Of a stretch of DNA of 64,000 nt, positions 40,563 to 49,227 are shown piece after piece. Position 1 is the first letter of the stretch; each line of letters starts with the position of its first letter. Source of the DNA: an uncultured Porphyromonadaceae bacterium (GTDB lineage: Bacteria; Bacteroidota; Bacteroidia; Bacteroidales; Muribaculaceae); contig CAMWNI010000006.1 in the NCBI GenBank assembly GCA_947175545.1, positions 1 through 64,000 on the forward strand, in the 5' to 3' direction. A program made the translations under genes and the position numbers. Under the pieces are notes generated by a model. The model ran no database searches. It worked only from the letters and a program-made list of their open reading frames with translations, and was not told the origin of the DNA.

Positions 40563-42074
40563 ATGTTTAAAAACTTTCATGGTTATCATCTGCTTGAATC
40601 TTACCATCATTGGAAGCACGAGCATAGAATGAGTCGTAATCCCCTCGGAATAAGGGGGGTGAAAATCGCAATTGCGGTCATTGTGACCCTCTTGCTCTGG
40701 TTTATTCCTGCCTCTTCATATGGGCTTACCGGAATCAATGCGGTTGAACAGCGTGTAATTGGCGTGTTCGCTTTCGCGGCTCTCATGTGGCTTTTCGATG
40801 CCGTTCCTGCATGGACAACTTCAATGGTCGTTGTCGTTCTGCTTCTCTTCTCAGCATCAGACTCTGCCCTCTGGTTCCTCCAGTCGGATGATGCCGGCGT
40901 GAAGTTTGAGAACTTGGTGAAGTATAAAGCCCTTCTCTCCTGCTTTGCCGACCCGACAATCATGCTCTTCATCGGTGGTTTCATAATCGCTATCGCTGCA
41001 ACTAAGAGCGGCCTGGACGTCAAGCTGGCCAAGACGATGCTCGCTCCCTTCGGAACAAAGAGCGAAAACGTCCTGCTCGGATTCCTGCTCGTAACCGGTC
41101 TCTTCTCAATGTTTATCTCAAACACCGCTACGGCCGCTATGATGCTGACCTTCCTCGCTCCGGTCCTCAAGGCGCTTCCTGCTGACGGTAAGGGAAAAAT
41201 CGGTCTCGCGCTCGCAATTCCTATCGGCGCAAACATCGGTGGCATGGGAACCCCGATCGGCACTCCTCCAAACGCCATCGCTCTGAAATATCTTAACGAT
41301 CCTGATGGCATGAACCTCGGAATCGGATTCGGCCAGTGGATGATGGTCATGGTTCCGCTCACTCTTCTCCTGCTCGTGATTGCATGGTATATGCTGAAAA
41401 CCGTATTCCCGTTCAAGCAGAAAACCATCAACCTCGTCATCGAGGACAACCACAAGAGCGACTGGCGCAACTATGTTGTTTACGTAACCTTTGCTGTAAC
41501 CATTCTCCTTTGGCTGACCGACTCGATCACAGGTGTGAATGCTAACGTAGTGGCCATGCTTCCCCTCGGCGTGCTGACAATCACCGGTGTCATCACCAAG
41601 CGTGACCTGGAGGAAATCTCCTGGTCAATCCTCTGGATGATTGCCGGCGCATTCGCCCTCGGTGTAGCCCTGAACCAGACCGGTCTGGCCCAGCATCTGA
41701 TTGAATCAATCCCGTTCTCCTCTTGGTCGCCCATCATGGTTATCGTTGGCTCGGGACTTATCTGCTATCTCATGGCCAACTTCATCAGCCATACTGCAAC
41801 CGCCGCCCTCTTTGTCCCGATTCTTGCAATTGTCGGCACAAACATGGAGACGCTTTCTGTCTATGGCGGTGTCGGCACTCTGCTTATCGGTGTTGCTGTC
41901 TGCTCCTCCGTCGCAATGGTTCTGCCGATTTCCACTCCCCCGAACGCACTTGCCGATGCAACCGGTCTTATCAAGCAAAAAGACATGGTCAAGACCGGCC
42001 TCATCATGGGATTCTTCGGCCTGCTTCTCGGTTATGTTGTACTGATTATTTCCGGAAAATATGGTCTCCTTTAA
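40563..42074 (+). CDS. SLC13/DASS family sodium-anion symporter
   Basis: A 503-residue inner membrane transporter of the divalent anion:Na+ symporter family, which brings in dicarboxylates, citrate, sulfate or phosphate with Na+. The first Na+/substrate motif is SNTATAAM, with GANIGGMGTPIGTPPNA near it; the second repeat has SHTATAAL and VLPISTPPNALA. The family usually has SNT in both repeats, so Asn to His in the second is notable and could alter substrate choice. The N-terminal 25 residues are polar and His-rich (GYHLLESYHHWKHEH). The stop overlaps the porin gene by 14 bases, so both proteins come from one message. The substrate cannot be read. Confidence 0.9.
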   Translation: MFKNFHGYHLLESYHHWKHEHRMSRNPLGIRGVKIAIAVIVTLLLWFIPASSYGLTGINAVEQRVIGVFAFAALMWLFDAVPAWTTSMVVVVLLLFSASDSALWFLQSDDAGVKFENLVKYKALLSCFADPTIMLFIGGFIIAIAATKSGLDVKLAKTMLAPFGTKSENVLLGFLLVTGLFSMFISNTATAAMMLTFLAPVLKALPADGKGKIGLALAIPIGANIGGMGTPIGTPPNAIALKYLNDPDGMNLGIGFGQWMMVMVPLTLLLLVIAWYMLKTVFPFKQKTINLVIEDNHKSDWRNYVVYVTFAVTILLWLTDSITGVNANVVAMLPLGVLTITGVITKRDLEEISWSILWMIAGAFALGVALNQTGLAQHLIESIPFSSWSPIMVIVGSGLICYLMANFISHTATAALFVPILAIVGTNMETLSVYGGVGTLLIGVAVCSSVAMVLPISTPPNALADATGLIKQKDMVKTGLIMGFFGLLLGYVVLIISGKYGLL

Positions 42075-43056
42075 GTCTATTCTCACTTCAGCGGTATTCC
42101 TTGCCACGGCGTCTCTCGCCGTGGCTGCGGATTCCGCCGTCAGCTATACTCCTCAGGTTCATGGAACAGTGCGTTCGCGCTGGGAAATTGACACCCGCAG
42201 CGGCAATCAGCGGTTCCGGGTTCGCAACGCCCGCCTGAGCGTCGGCGGCTACATCGCCCCTTCGATTGACTATTTCGTGCAGGCCGAGTTCAATGACGAG
42301 GACCATCTGATGCTCCTCGACGCATACGGCCGCTTCCGCATTGTCAAGGGGCTGACCGTGCAGGGCGGACAGTTCCGTATGCCTTTCGGCGTCGAGAGCT
42401 TCCGTGCGCCCAACAACTATTACTTCGCTAACCGCTCCTTCATGGGCAAGCAGATGATGAACTACCGCGCGCTCGGCGCAAAGGTCACATATGCGATTCC
42501 ATCGACTCCGCTGACTGTCGAATTTGGCGGGTTCAACCCCGTATCGCTCCATAAGGGAATAAAGTATAGCCACTCGATGGCCTATGCCGGCAAAATCGCA
42601 AGTAAACTCCCCGCGGGCTTCAGGATAACCGCCGGCTATGCCTCTATCAAGCCTGACGTTCATCGCTCGAACCTGGCAGATGTCTGCTTGGAGTGGAGCA
42701 ACAAAAACGTCATTGTTGTCGGCGAATACATGTATCAGCACTATCGTCGCGATGCCTACAAGGATGCTCATTCATACGTAGCGTTTGTTGACTGGCACAA
42801 GCCCGTCAAATGGGGCGTATTCAACAAATGGTCCATCCAGGGCCGTTTCGACGGCATGACCGACCAGTATCAGCTGACAACCGGCAACGAGGCGTTCAAC
42901 TTCAAGCGCAACCGCGCCACGATCGGCTCGACCGTGACTTACACGTATAAGTCGCTCCATGCAGATGTTCGCCTGAACTACGAAAAATACTTTGACTGGA
43001 AGGGCGGTTCCGCGGTCAGTGACTGCTTCGTCACGGAACTCGTCATCCGCTTCTGA
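42061..43056 (+). CDS. OprO/OprP-like outer membrane porin
   Basis: A 331-residue outer membrane protein with a signal peptide at about 1-22 (ending AVAA). The beta-strand-rich mature chain has the porin O/P-family features RFRVRNARLSVGGYIAPSIDYFVQAEFN and GGQFRMPFGVESFRAPNN, and ends in an aromatic residue (VIRF), as required for outer membrane insertion. OprP and OprO pass phosphate and polyphosphate, but many Bacteroidota relatives have unknown substrates. It overlaps the SLC13 transporter gene by 14 bases, so the pair gives a matched outer and inner membrane route for a small anion. Confidence 0.85.
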   Translation: MVSFKSILTSAVFLATASLAVAADSAVSYTPQVHGTVRSRWEIDTRSGNQRFRVRNARLSVGGYIAPSIDYFVQAEFNDEDHLMLLDAYGRFRIVKGLTVQGGQFRMPFGVESFRAPNNYYFANRSFMGKQMMNYRALGAKVTYAIPSTPLTVEFGGFNPVSLHKGIKYSHSMAYAGKIASKLPAGFRITAGYASIKPDVHRSNLADVCLEWSNKNVIVVGEYMYQHYRRDAYKDAHSYVAFVDWHKPVKWGVFNKWSIQGRFDGMTDQYQLTTGNEAFNFKRNRATIGSTVTYTYKSLHADVRLNYEKYFDWKGGSAVSDCFVTELVIRF

Positions 43057-43076
43057 CATCCGTCCAATTACTGCGC

Positions 43077-43120
43077 GCGAGAGGCCGTCCTGACAATCAA
43101 ACGTCAGGACGGCCTCTCGC
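43077..43120 (+). terminator. Terminator with an 18-bp perfect stem
   Basis: 43077-43094 and 43103-43120 are perfect inverted copies of 18 bases around an 8-base loop, followed on the plus strand by ATTTTATATTTTT. It ends the SLC13/porin operon and faces the MerR gene from the other side. The minus-strand side has no T run. Confidence 0.85.
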
Positions 43121-43151
43121 ATTTTATATTTTTCGGGGAAGAGAGCGCTGG

Positions 43152-43496
43152 TCAGGCTTTGAGGCGGGTCAGGGAGTCACGGAGCGAGATGAGTTGGGCG
43201 CGGATCTTTTCAAGACGCTCAATGGCGCGCGCCTTCGTGGCGACAGTGTCCGGGCCGATTCGCATCTGCTGGATGGCGGCGTCAATTTTCAGCCCTTTGT
43301 CGTGGACCAGATAGCGAATTTGCTGGAGGGTTTCTACATCGGCCGGAGTGTAATAGCGGGTGCCTTTGGCGTTACGGCGCGGCCGGAGTTTGGGAAACAT
43401 GCTTTCCCAGTAGCGGAGCGTGCTTGCCGGAACGTCAATGAGTTCGCTGACTTCGCGTATACGATAGTATTTTTTTGTCAGGTCAATAGATTCCAT
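43152..43496 (-). CDS. MerR-family transcriptional regulator
   Basis: A 114-residue regulator with a MerR-type winged helix at the N-terminus (KKYYRIREVSELIDVPASTLRYWESMFPKLRPRRNAKGTRYYTPADVETL) and a short C-terminal coiled coil. There are no metal-binding cysteines, so it is not a metal sensor. Homologues of this size are common beside the M23 peptidase gene in Bacteroidales. It lies 12 bases after that gene and is probably cotranscribed with it. Its targets are unknown. Confidence 0.88.
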   Translation of the reverse strand: MESIDLTKKYYRIREVSELIDVPASTLRYWESMFPKLRPRRNAKGTRYYTPADVETLQQIRYLVHDKGLKIDAAIQQMRIGPDTVATKARAIERLEKIRAQLISLRDSLTRLKA

Positions 43497-43508
43497 ATCG
43501 CGTTTTTT

Positions 43509-44471
43509 TTAGTCCATGACGTGGCCGGCGTTTTCAGCGTGGGAAATCATCGCGGCATATTCTTCAGGGCTGAGGTCGTAGAAGTAATAATTGACCGGGT
43601 TCTGGGCAACTCCGCGCAGCCGCACTTCATAGTGAACGTGCGGTCCGGTCGATTTGCCGGTATTGCCCGAGGCGCCTATGAGGTCGCCGCGGGTCACGCT
43701 CTGGCCCGGGTTGACGTCGATTCTCGACAGGTGGGCATAGCGGGTGGTGTAGCCGTAGCCATGATCGATTTCAATCATGTTGCCATAGCCGCTGTTCCAT
43801 TGGGCAGCGGTCACTGTGCCGTTGCCTGTGGCGTAGACGGGGGTCCCGATATCGCAGGCAAAGTCCATGCCTTCGTGCATCTTGACTGTCCCGTAGACGG
43901 GGTCGACGCGTCGGCCGTAGCCTGAGGCCATTTGCTTGAGGCTAAGTTCGGAGACGGGTTGAATTGCGGGAATGTGGGCCAGACGGTCCGAACTGGAGCG
44001 GGCAAGATCCGCCAACTGGTCAAAACTGCGGCTCTGTACAACCAGTTCGCGCTCCAACAGGTTCATTTTGTTGTTCAACTCTTCAACCAGACGGTTGTCC
44101 GGCAGGGAAGAAAGTTGCGTCAGGCGTTCAAGTCCGGCATACCGTTGGGCGTCGCTGATGCGGTCAGTCTGCATCATGACGCGATAGAAGTTGTTGTCGC
44201 GTTCGGCGATGTCCGACATGACCTGCAGCGATTCGTCAAGCCGCGAGTTGAGCAGGTTAAGCTGTTGGCGCAGTTCGTGATTCTCATTGCGAAGCATGCG
44301 CTCCTTCGGCAGGTCAATCCATCCGTTCAGCAGGAGAAAGACGCCGCTACCAAGCACAACCGACACCAGAAAATGGCTCGTGGCGGCAATCCAGCGCCGA
44401 CGGCGCGTCGGGTAGACGCGCTCGTAAGATTCCGTGGCCGGATTATATCGGTAGTAGACTTTTCTGCTCAT
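43509..44471 (-). CDS. M23-family membrane-anchored metallopeptidase
   Basis: A 320-residue peptidoglycan endopeptidase or regulator of the LytM type. A cytoplasmic segment precedes one membrane helix (about 30-52), then a coiled coil (about 60-115) and the M23 domain (about 185-305). The zinc ligands are visible: HEGMD (first His and Asp) and HVHYEV (last His). I use the ATG at 44471 (MSRKVYYRYN); an in-frame start at 44501 would lie inside the promoter. It probably trims cross-links during growth or division, or activates amidases. Confidence 0.92.
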   Translation of the reverse strand: MSRKVYYRYNPATESYERVYPTRRRRWIAATSHFLVSVVLGSGVFLLLNGWIDLPKERMLRNENHELRQQLNLLNSRLDESLQVMSDIAERDNNFYRVMMQTDRISDAQRYAGLERLTQLSSLPDNRLVEELNNKMNLLERELVVQSRSFDQLADLARSSSDRLAHIPAIQPVSELSLKQMASGYGRRVDPVYGTVKMHEGMDFACDIGTPVYATGNGTVTAAQWNSGYGNMIEIDHGYGYTTRYAHLSRIDVNPGQSVTRGDLIGASGNTGKSTGPHVHYEVRLRGVAQNPVNYYFYDLSPEEYAAMISHAENAGHVMD

Positions 44472-44480
44472 AATTATTTG

Positions 44481-44488
44481 CAAAAGTA
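44481..44488 (-). promoter_or_regulatory. -7 promoter element of the M23 peptidase gene
   Basis: TACTTTTG on the minus strand fits TAnnTTTG and ends 9 bases before the ATG at 44471. It would place the transcript start only a few bases upstream of the start codon. No clear -33 box. Confidence 0.45.
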
Positions 44489-44506
44489 CAAAAAAATCCA
44501 AAAAGA

Positions 44507-44539
44507 TTTGCGAAAATAAAAAACTATTTGCTAACTTAG
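44507..44539 (+). promoter_or_regulatory. Promoter of the PRiA4-like gene
   Basis: TTTG (44507-44510), 21 bases, then TAACTTAG (44532-44539), one mismatch from the -7 consensus. It overlaps the upstream part of the opposite M23 peptidase promoter region. The ATG is at 44575. Confidence 0.5.
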
Positions 44540-44574
44540 CGGCATAAAAACCGAATAAGATTTATTATAACTAT

Positions 44575-45123
44575 ATGATTTTCAACTTCAGAATAGTTTC
44601 CGATGAGGTGGACAATTTCCGCCGTGACATCCAGATTGATGCAGATTCGACGTTTCTTGACCTGCGCAATGCCATTTTTGAGAGTGTGAACTACGATAAG
44701 AACCAGATGTGTTCGTTTTTCATTTGTGACGACAACTGGGAGAAGGTGCGCGAAATCACCCTTGAGGATATGGGACTTGATGCTTCGGAGGATGCCTATC
44801 TGATGGATGAGACAATCCTCAGTGATGAAATTGAGGACGAAGGGGCGCGTCTGATGCTCACGTTCGATTATCTGAACGACCGGTCGTTCTATATTGAAAT
44901 GAAGAAGTCCGAGACCGGACGCACGCTTTCAGAACCTTTGTGTACGAGCGCAATGGGAGTTGCTCCGGCCCAGGAATCGCAGCTTGAGATTTTCGAGGCT
45001 AAACCTGCCGCGAAAAATGCGAAGGCAATTGAGGATTTCGACGAGGAGTTTTACGGCACGGATTCGTATAACGACGACGAGTTTGACGCTGCCGGCTTCG
45101 ACGAAATGACACTTGAAGAATAA
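44575..45123 (+). CDS. Acidic PRiA4-ORF3-like protein
   Basis: A 182-residue, strongly acidic cytoplasmic protein. Residues 1-115 resemble the plasmid pRiA4b ORF-3-like fold (FRIVSDEVDNFRRDIQIDADSTFLDLRNAI, then CSFFICDDNWEK and LMLTFDYLNDRSFYIEM). The tail (about 135-182) is low-complexity Asp/Glu/Tyr. The fold is widespread in Bacteroidales as a conserved single-copy protein of unknown role; no transposon features surround it here. It stands alone between its own promoter and a bidirectional terminator. Confidence 0.75.
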   Translation: MIFNFRIVSDEVDNFRRDIQIDADSTFLDLRNAIFESVNYDKNQMCSFFICDDNWEKVREITLEDMGLDASEDAYLMDETILSDEIEDEGARLMLTFDYLNDRSFYIEMKKSETGRTLSEPLCTSAMGVAPAQESQLEIFEAKPAAKNAKAIEDFDEEFYGTDSYNDDEFDAAGFDEMTLEE

Positions 45124-45143
45124 ACTTAATAATATACAAAAAA

Positions 45144-45172
45144 AGAAAAGGCTGCCGCAGGCAGCCTTTTCT
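45144..45172. terminator. Bidirectional terminator
   Basis: A 13-base perfect stem (45144-45156 with 45160-45172) with a 3-base loop GCA, flanked by an A run on the left and a T run on the right. It can end both the PRiA4-like gene on the plus strand and the lpx operon on the minus strand. Confidence 0.85.
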
Positions 45173-45189
45173 TTTTGGGGAGGAGGGGA

Positions 45190-45975
45190 TTAGTTGTTGC
45201 CTTTGAGGATGCCGCGCTTGGAGGCTTTGATGAAGGAGATGACCTCGTTGCGCAGTTCGCTTTGGGGAATTGTCTGTTCGACGCAGGCAATTGCGCTTGT
45301 TGTGTTGAGGTCGTTGGAGAAGATGATGCGGTAGATTTCCTGGAGCAGGGTAATCTGTTCGGAGGAGAAGCCGCGGCGACGCAGCCCGACAACGTTGATG
45401 CCGACGTAGGAACTTGGGTTACGTCCGCACATGATGTAGGGGGGGATGTCTTTGTTGATGAGCGAGCCGCCCTGCATCATGACGTGTGAGCCGACGTGGC
45501 AGAACTGATGAATCAGCGAGCCGCCGCCGATGACGGCGTTATGGTCAATATGAACTTCGCCGGCAATCTGGCTTGCGTTTGAGATGATTACATGGTCGCC
45601 GATGACGCAGTCGTGGGCAACATGGGTGTATGCCATGATGAGGCAGTTTGAGCCAACGATGGTTGTTCCTTTGGACGCGGTTCCGCGGTTGACGGTTGCG
45701 CACTCGCGGATGTTAGTGTTGTCGCCGATGACGGCGGTTGTCACTTCGCCTTTGAATTTGAGGTCCTGGGGGACTCCGGCTATGACTGCATTGGAGTGGA
45801 TATTGCAGTTGCAGCCGATGCGGGCGCCGTCAAGAACGACGGCACCGGAGTGGATATGCGTGTTTTCGCCGATTTCGACGTCGGCGGCAATGAATGCGAA
45901 GGGGTCAACTTTGACGCCGGAAGCGAGGCGCGCGCCGGGAGCGACGCTTGCCAGAGGGCTGATAAGGTTACTCAT
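45190..45975 (-). CDS. lpxA: UDP-N-acetylglucosamine O-acyltransferase
   Basis: First enzyme of lipid A synthesis; it moves a 3-hydroxyacyl chain from acyl carrier protein to UDP-GlcNAc in the cytoplasm. The 261-residue chain is built of hexapeptide repeats forming a left-handed beta-helix (about 1-185), with the catalytic His in the segment IMAYTHVAHDC (about 120). The C-terminal helices (GLRRRGFSSEQITLLQEIYR) are typical. The start shares one base with the stop of lpxC-fabZ. Confidence 0.96.
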   Translation of the reverse strand: MSNLISPLASVAPGARLASGVKVDPFAFIAADVEIGENTHIHSGAVVLDGARIGCNCNIHSNAVIAGVPQDLKFKGEVTTAVIGDNTNIRECATVNRGTASKGTTIVGSNCLIMAYTHVAHDCVIGDHVIISNASQIAGEVHIDHNAVIGGGSLIHQFCHVGSHVMMQGGSLINKDIPPYIMCGRNPSSYVGINVVGLRRRGFSSEQITLLQEIYRIIFSNDLNTTSAIACVEQTIPQSELRNEVISFIKASKRGILKGNN

Positions 45976-47357
45976 TATTTATTTTTGATTATTTGAGCCA
46001 TGAATTCACATTCTGTAACGATTTTTTCGCCGACGAAGGCATAACCTTTCATGACGGCGCATCCGCGGCGGAGTTCGGTCATGAATGAGACGTGGAAAAT
46101 CAGAGTGTCGCCGGGAACGACTTTGTTTCTGAACTTCACGTTGTCGATTTTCATGAAGTAGGTTGAGTAGCGTTCGGGTTCGTCGACAGTGGAGAGGACG
46201 AGGAGTCCGCCGGTCTGTGCCATTGCTTCGATGTGGAGGACACCGGGCATGACGGGTTCCTGGGGGAAGTGGCCCTGGAAGAAGGGTTCGTTGCCGGTTA
46301 CGTTTTTGACTCCGACGATGTAGTTGGAGCCTTTATCAATGATTTTGTCGACGAGGAGGAAGGGGTAGCGGTGAGGAAGTTTCGAACGGATTTCGTTGAT
46401 GTCCATCAGCGGCTCGATGTTGGGGTTATAGATTGGAGCCTGGAGTTCCTGACGCTTGAGTTCTTTGCGTATTTTCTTGGAGAGGGTTGTGTTGAGGCTG
46501 TGGCCGGGGCGAGTTGCGATTACGCGTCCTTTGATCCGACGTCCGATGAGGGCGAGGTCGCCGAGAACGTCAAGGAGTTTATGGCGTGCGGGTTCGTTAT
46601 CGTGGACCAGGGGGGTTGAGTTGATGAATCCGAATTCGGAAACGCTGACGTGAGGAGCGCCCATGAGGTCGGCAATATGGTCGAGGGTTTCCTGGTTCAT
46701 TTTGGAGTCGTAGATGACGATTGCGTTGTCAAGGTCGCCGCCTTTGATGAGGTTGGCGTTGACAAGGGGTTCGATTTCGCGCACGAAGACGAAGGTGCGG
46801 CTTGCGGCGATTTCTTTGGTGAAGTCGTCGAGGCAGTCAAGGGATGCGAACTGGTTCGGGATTACGGGAGAGTCGAATGCAATCATGACGTCAATTGCAA
46901 ATTCGTCGTCGGGCATGACAACGATGGATGCTCCGGTTGTGTCGTCGCGTACTTCGATTTTTTGTTTGACGACGTAGACTTCACGTTCGGTGTTCTGTTC
47001 TTGGAGTCCAACTTTTTCGATGGCTTCGGTTATGCGGATTGCAGAGCCGTCGAGGATTGGCATTTCAGGGGCGTTGACTTTGATTAGGCAGTTGTCGACT
47101 CCGGCAGCGTAGAGCGCGGCGAGAGAGTGTTCGATTGTGCTGACCAGGGCGTCGCCTTTTCCGATGACGGTGCCTCGGGTTGTTGCTTTGACGTTTTCGG
47201 CGACAGCGTCGATTATGGGCTGACCTTCGAGGTCGATTCGCTGGAATTTGTAGCCGTAGTTTTCGGGTGCGGGGGTGAATTCTGCTTCAATCTGCAGACC
47301 GGTATGGAGTCCGGCACCGGTGAGGGTGAAAGAGTCTTTGAGCGTTTGCTGCTTCAT
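45975..47357 (-). CDS. lpxC-fabZ: Bifunctional LpxC deacetylase / FabZ dehydratase
   Basis: A 460-residue fusion. Residues about 1-305 are LpxC, the zinc enzyme of the committed step of lipid A synthesis: the zinc-site His is in STIEHSLAAL, and the later HKLLDVLGDLAL supplies His and Asp. Residues about 315-460 are FabZ, the 3-hydroxyacyl-ACP dehydratase, with His in LPHRYPFLLVDKI and Glu in MPGVLHIEAMAQ. The two enzymes compete for the same hydroxyacyl-ACP pool, so joining them balances lipid A against phospholipid. This fusion is well known in Bacteroidota. It lies between lpxD (20 bases upstream) and lpxA (1-base overlap). Confidence 0.97.
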   Translation of the reverse strand: MKQQTLKDSFTLTGAGLHTGLQIEAEFTPAPENYGYKFQRIDLEGQPIIDAVAENVKATTRGTVIGKGDALVSTIEHSLAALYAAGVDNCLIKVNAPEMPILDGSAIRITEAIEKVGLQEQNTEREVYVVKQKIEVRDDTTGASIVVMPDDEFAIDVMIAFDSPVIPNQFASLDCLDDFTKEIAASRTFVFVREIEPLVNANLIKGGDLDNAIVIYDSKMNQETLDHIADLMGAPHVSVSEFGFINSTPLVHDNEPARHKLLDVLGDLALIGRRIKGRVIATRPGHSLNTTLSKKIRKELKRQELQAPIYNPNIEPLMDINEIRSKLPHRYPFLLVDKIIDKGSNYIVGVKNVTGNEPFFQGHFPQEPVMPGVLHIEAMAQTGGLLVLSTVDEPERYSTYFMKIDNVKFRNKVVPGDTLIFHVSFMTELRRGCAVMKGYAFVGEKIVTECEFMAQIIKNK

Positions 47358-47377
47358 AGATTTTATTTGAAATATTT

Positions 47378-48412
47378 TTAATTTTCGAGTGATTTAATTT
47401 GCTTTTCAAGTTCGCGGACTTTTGCAATCAGTTCGCCGATACGTGTCAGCTGGGCCTGTTGGCGCATCCATTGGCGTGCGGGTTGCGCGGGGTAGCCCAT
47501 GAGGACGGCTCCGTCAGGGGTGTTGGTGTGGAGTCCGCTTTGCGCGCCGATGTTGACTTTGTTGCCGATCGCTATGTGGCCGGCTATGCCGACCTGTCCG
47601 CCAATCATGCAGTTACTGCCGATTTTGGCGGAGCCGGCAACGCCGCCTTGGGCGGCCATTACGGTGTTTTCGCCGATTTCGGCGTTGTGGGCAATCTGAA
47701 TGAGGTTGTCGAGTTTTGAGCCTTTGCCGACGATGGTCCGGCCCATTGTGGCCCGGTCAATGGTGGTGTTTGCGCCGATTTCGACATTGTCGGCGATTTC
47801 GACTCGTCCCATCTGTGGGATTTTTGCATATGTACCGTCAGGCTGGGGAGCAAATCCGAAACCGTCGGCGCCGATGACGGCTCCGGAATGGATAATGCAG
47901 TTTTTGCCGATGACGCATCCGCGATAGATTTTGGCTCCGGCGTATATGATTGTACCTTCTCCGACGGAAACTCCATTGCCGACGTAGGCCTGGGGGTAGA
48001 TTTTTGCTCCGGCGCCTATTTTTGCTCCGGCACCTATGTAGGCGAAGGCGCCTACATAAGCATCTTCGGGGATTTCGACTCCGGGAGCAACGAACGAGGG
48101 CTGTTCGATGCCGACGGGCTGGGGGTTGGTGAGTTGGTCAACCATGGTCATCAACTGTGCGAGAGCGCCGTAGGGGTCGTTGACCCGGATCAGGGTAGCG
48201 CTAATTGGTTCGGAGACCTGAAAGTCAGTTGATATCAGTATTGCTCCGGCGTTACTCGACGGAAGGTAATGGGCATATTTATGGTTGGAGAGAAAAGTAA
48301 GGGCTTTTGGTCCGGCAGATTCGATTTTGTCGAACGCAGAGAGCATTACATCAGGGTTTCCTTCAACGGTTCCTCCGATGAGCTGTGCGATTTGCTGCGC
48401 TGAGAATTCCAT
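47378..48412 (-). CDS. lpxD: UDP-3-O-acylglucosamine N-acyltransferase
   Basis: Third enzyme of lipid A synthesis, adding the second hydroxyacyl chain. The 344-residue chain has the N-terminal uridine-binding domain (about 1-100, with [11 protein letters not shown]), a hexapeptide beta-helix (about 105-320) and a C-terminal helix. The catalytic His is in [19 protein letters not shown] (about 240). It is the first gene of the lpxD, lpxC-fabZ, lpxA operon and has a -7 promoter element 42 bases upstream. Confidence 0.96.
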   Translation of the reverse strand: MEFSAQQIAQLIGGTVEGNPDVMLSAFDKIESAGPKALTFLSNHKYAHYLPSSNAGAILISTDFQVSEPISATLIRVNDPYGALAQLMTMVDQLTNPQPVGIEQPSFVAPGVEIPEDAYVGAFAYIGAGAKIGAGAKIYPQAYVGNGVSVGEGTIIYAGAKIYRGCVIGKNCIIHSGAVIGADGFGFAPQPDGTYAKIPQMGRVEIADNVEIGANTTIDRATMGRTIVGKGSKLDNLIQIAHNAEIGENTVMAAQGGVAGSAKIGSNCMIGGQVGIAGHIAIGNKVNIGAQSGLHTNTPDGAVLMGYPAQPARQWMRQQAQLTRIGELIAKVRELEKQIKSLEN

Positions 48413-48453
48413 TTAGTTTTTGATGTGATAAATCGGGTTACTATAAGATAGTG

Positions 48454-48461
48454 CAAATTTA
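48454..48461 (-). promoter_or_regulatory. -7 promoter element of the lpxD operon
   Basis: TAAATTTG on the minus strand, 41 bases before the lpxD ATG at 48412. No clear -33 box. The 200-base divergent region between lpxD and engB holds this and the engB promoter; I see nothing else in it. Confidence 0.5.
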
Positions 48462-48579
48462 CGAAAAAAAAATGGTAAATTAAAACATTAGGCGTAATTT
48501 GGCCGATATTGATGAGATTAGGGGTGCGGGTAAGAGTTGAATTTGTTTGGACGACTCTAAAATATTGGGAAAAATGTTG

Positions 48580-48587
48580 TAAATTTG
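48580..48587 (+). promoter_or_regulatory. -7 promoter element of engB
   Basis: TAAATTTG, 25 bases before the ATG at 48613. The predicted leader is about 20 bases. The -33 region is weak. Confidence 0.5.
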
Positions 48588-48612
48588 CAGTTAAATCAAA
48601 AATTCAAGATAT

Positions 48613-49227
48613 ATGCAAATCACATCGGCAAAATTTGAGATAAGCAACTCGCAGGTAGGGAAATGTCCTGCGACAGAGCGACATGAATATGCTTTCATTG
48701 GCCGCAGTAACGTCGGCAAGTCGTCACTGATTAATATGCTGACGGGGCGGCGGAAGCTTGCGATGACTTCGTCAACTCCGGGCAAGACGACACTTATTAA
48801 TCATTTTTTGATTAATGACAGTTGGTATATCGTTGACCTTCCGGGCTATGGGTATGCGCAGCGGAGCAAGACCGACCGCGAGAAACTTCAGCGGATTATT
48901 CAGGGTTACATATTGGGGCGTCCGCAGATGACGTCGCTGTTTGTTCTTGTTGATTCGCGGCATGAGCCGCAGAAGATTGACCTTGAGTTCATGGAATGGC
49001 TCGGGGAGAACGGGATTCCGTTCGCGATAGTGTTCACGAAGGTTGACAAACTTTCGAAGGGCGCTGCCACCAAGAGTGTGGAGGCTTACAAAAAGCGCTT
49101 GCTGGAGCAGTGGGAGGAATTGCCTCCAATATTTGTGACCTCGTCAGAGAATGAGACCGGGCGTGAGGAGTTGCTTGATTATATTGAGGAACTCAACAGC
49201 CTTCCCGTGCAGACGACTTTTGAGTGA
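48613..49227 (+). CDS. engB: Ribosome biogenesis GTPase EngB (YihA/YsxC)
   Basis: A 204-residue GTPase needed for large ribosomal subunit assembly. The G motifs are clear: G1 [10 protein letters not shown] (about 31-40), G2 SSTPGKT, G3 DLPGYGYA, G4 TKVDK and G5 VTSSENETG. It is the first gene of a short operon with the two HU-domain genes; its stop overlaps the next start. Confidence 0.97.
   Translation: MQITSAKFEISNSQVGKCPATERHEYAFIGRSNVGKSSLINMLTGRRKLAMTSSTPGKTTLINHFLINDSWYIVDLPGYGYAQRSKTDREKLQRIIQGYILGRPQMTSLFVLVDSRHEPQKIDLEFMEWLGENGIPFAIVFTKVDKLSKGAATKSVEAYKKRLLEQWEELPPIFVTSSENETGREELLDYIEELNSLPVQTTFE

Noticed and set aside
44575-45123. Transposon passenger, suggested by the PRiA4/IS1096 name of the fold
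   Set aside because: No transposase, inverted repeats or target duplications surround it, and the gene sits between ordinary chromosomal genes with its own promoter and terminator.
45126-45392. 88-codon minus-strand frame over the terminator and lpxA end
   Set aside because: It crosses the bidirectional terminator and lies inside lpxA in another frame; composition is Ser/Pro-rich and non-protein-like.
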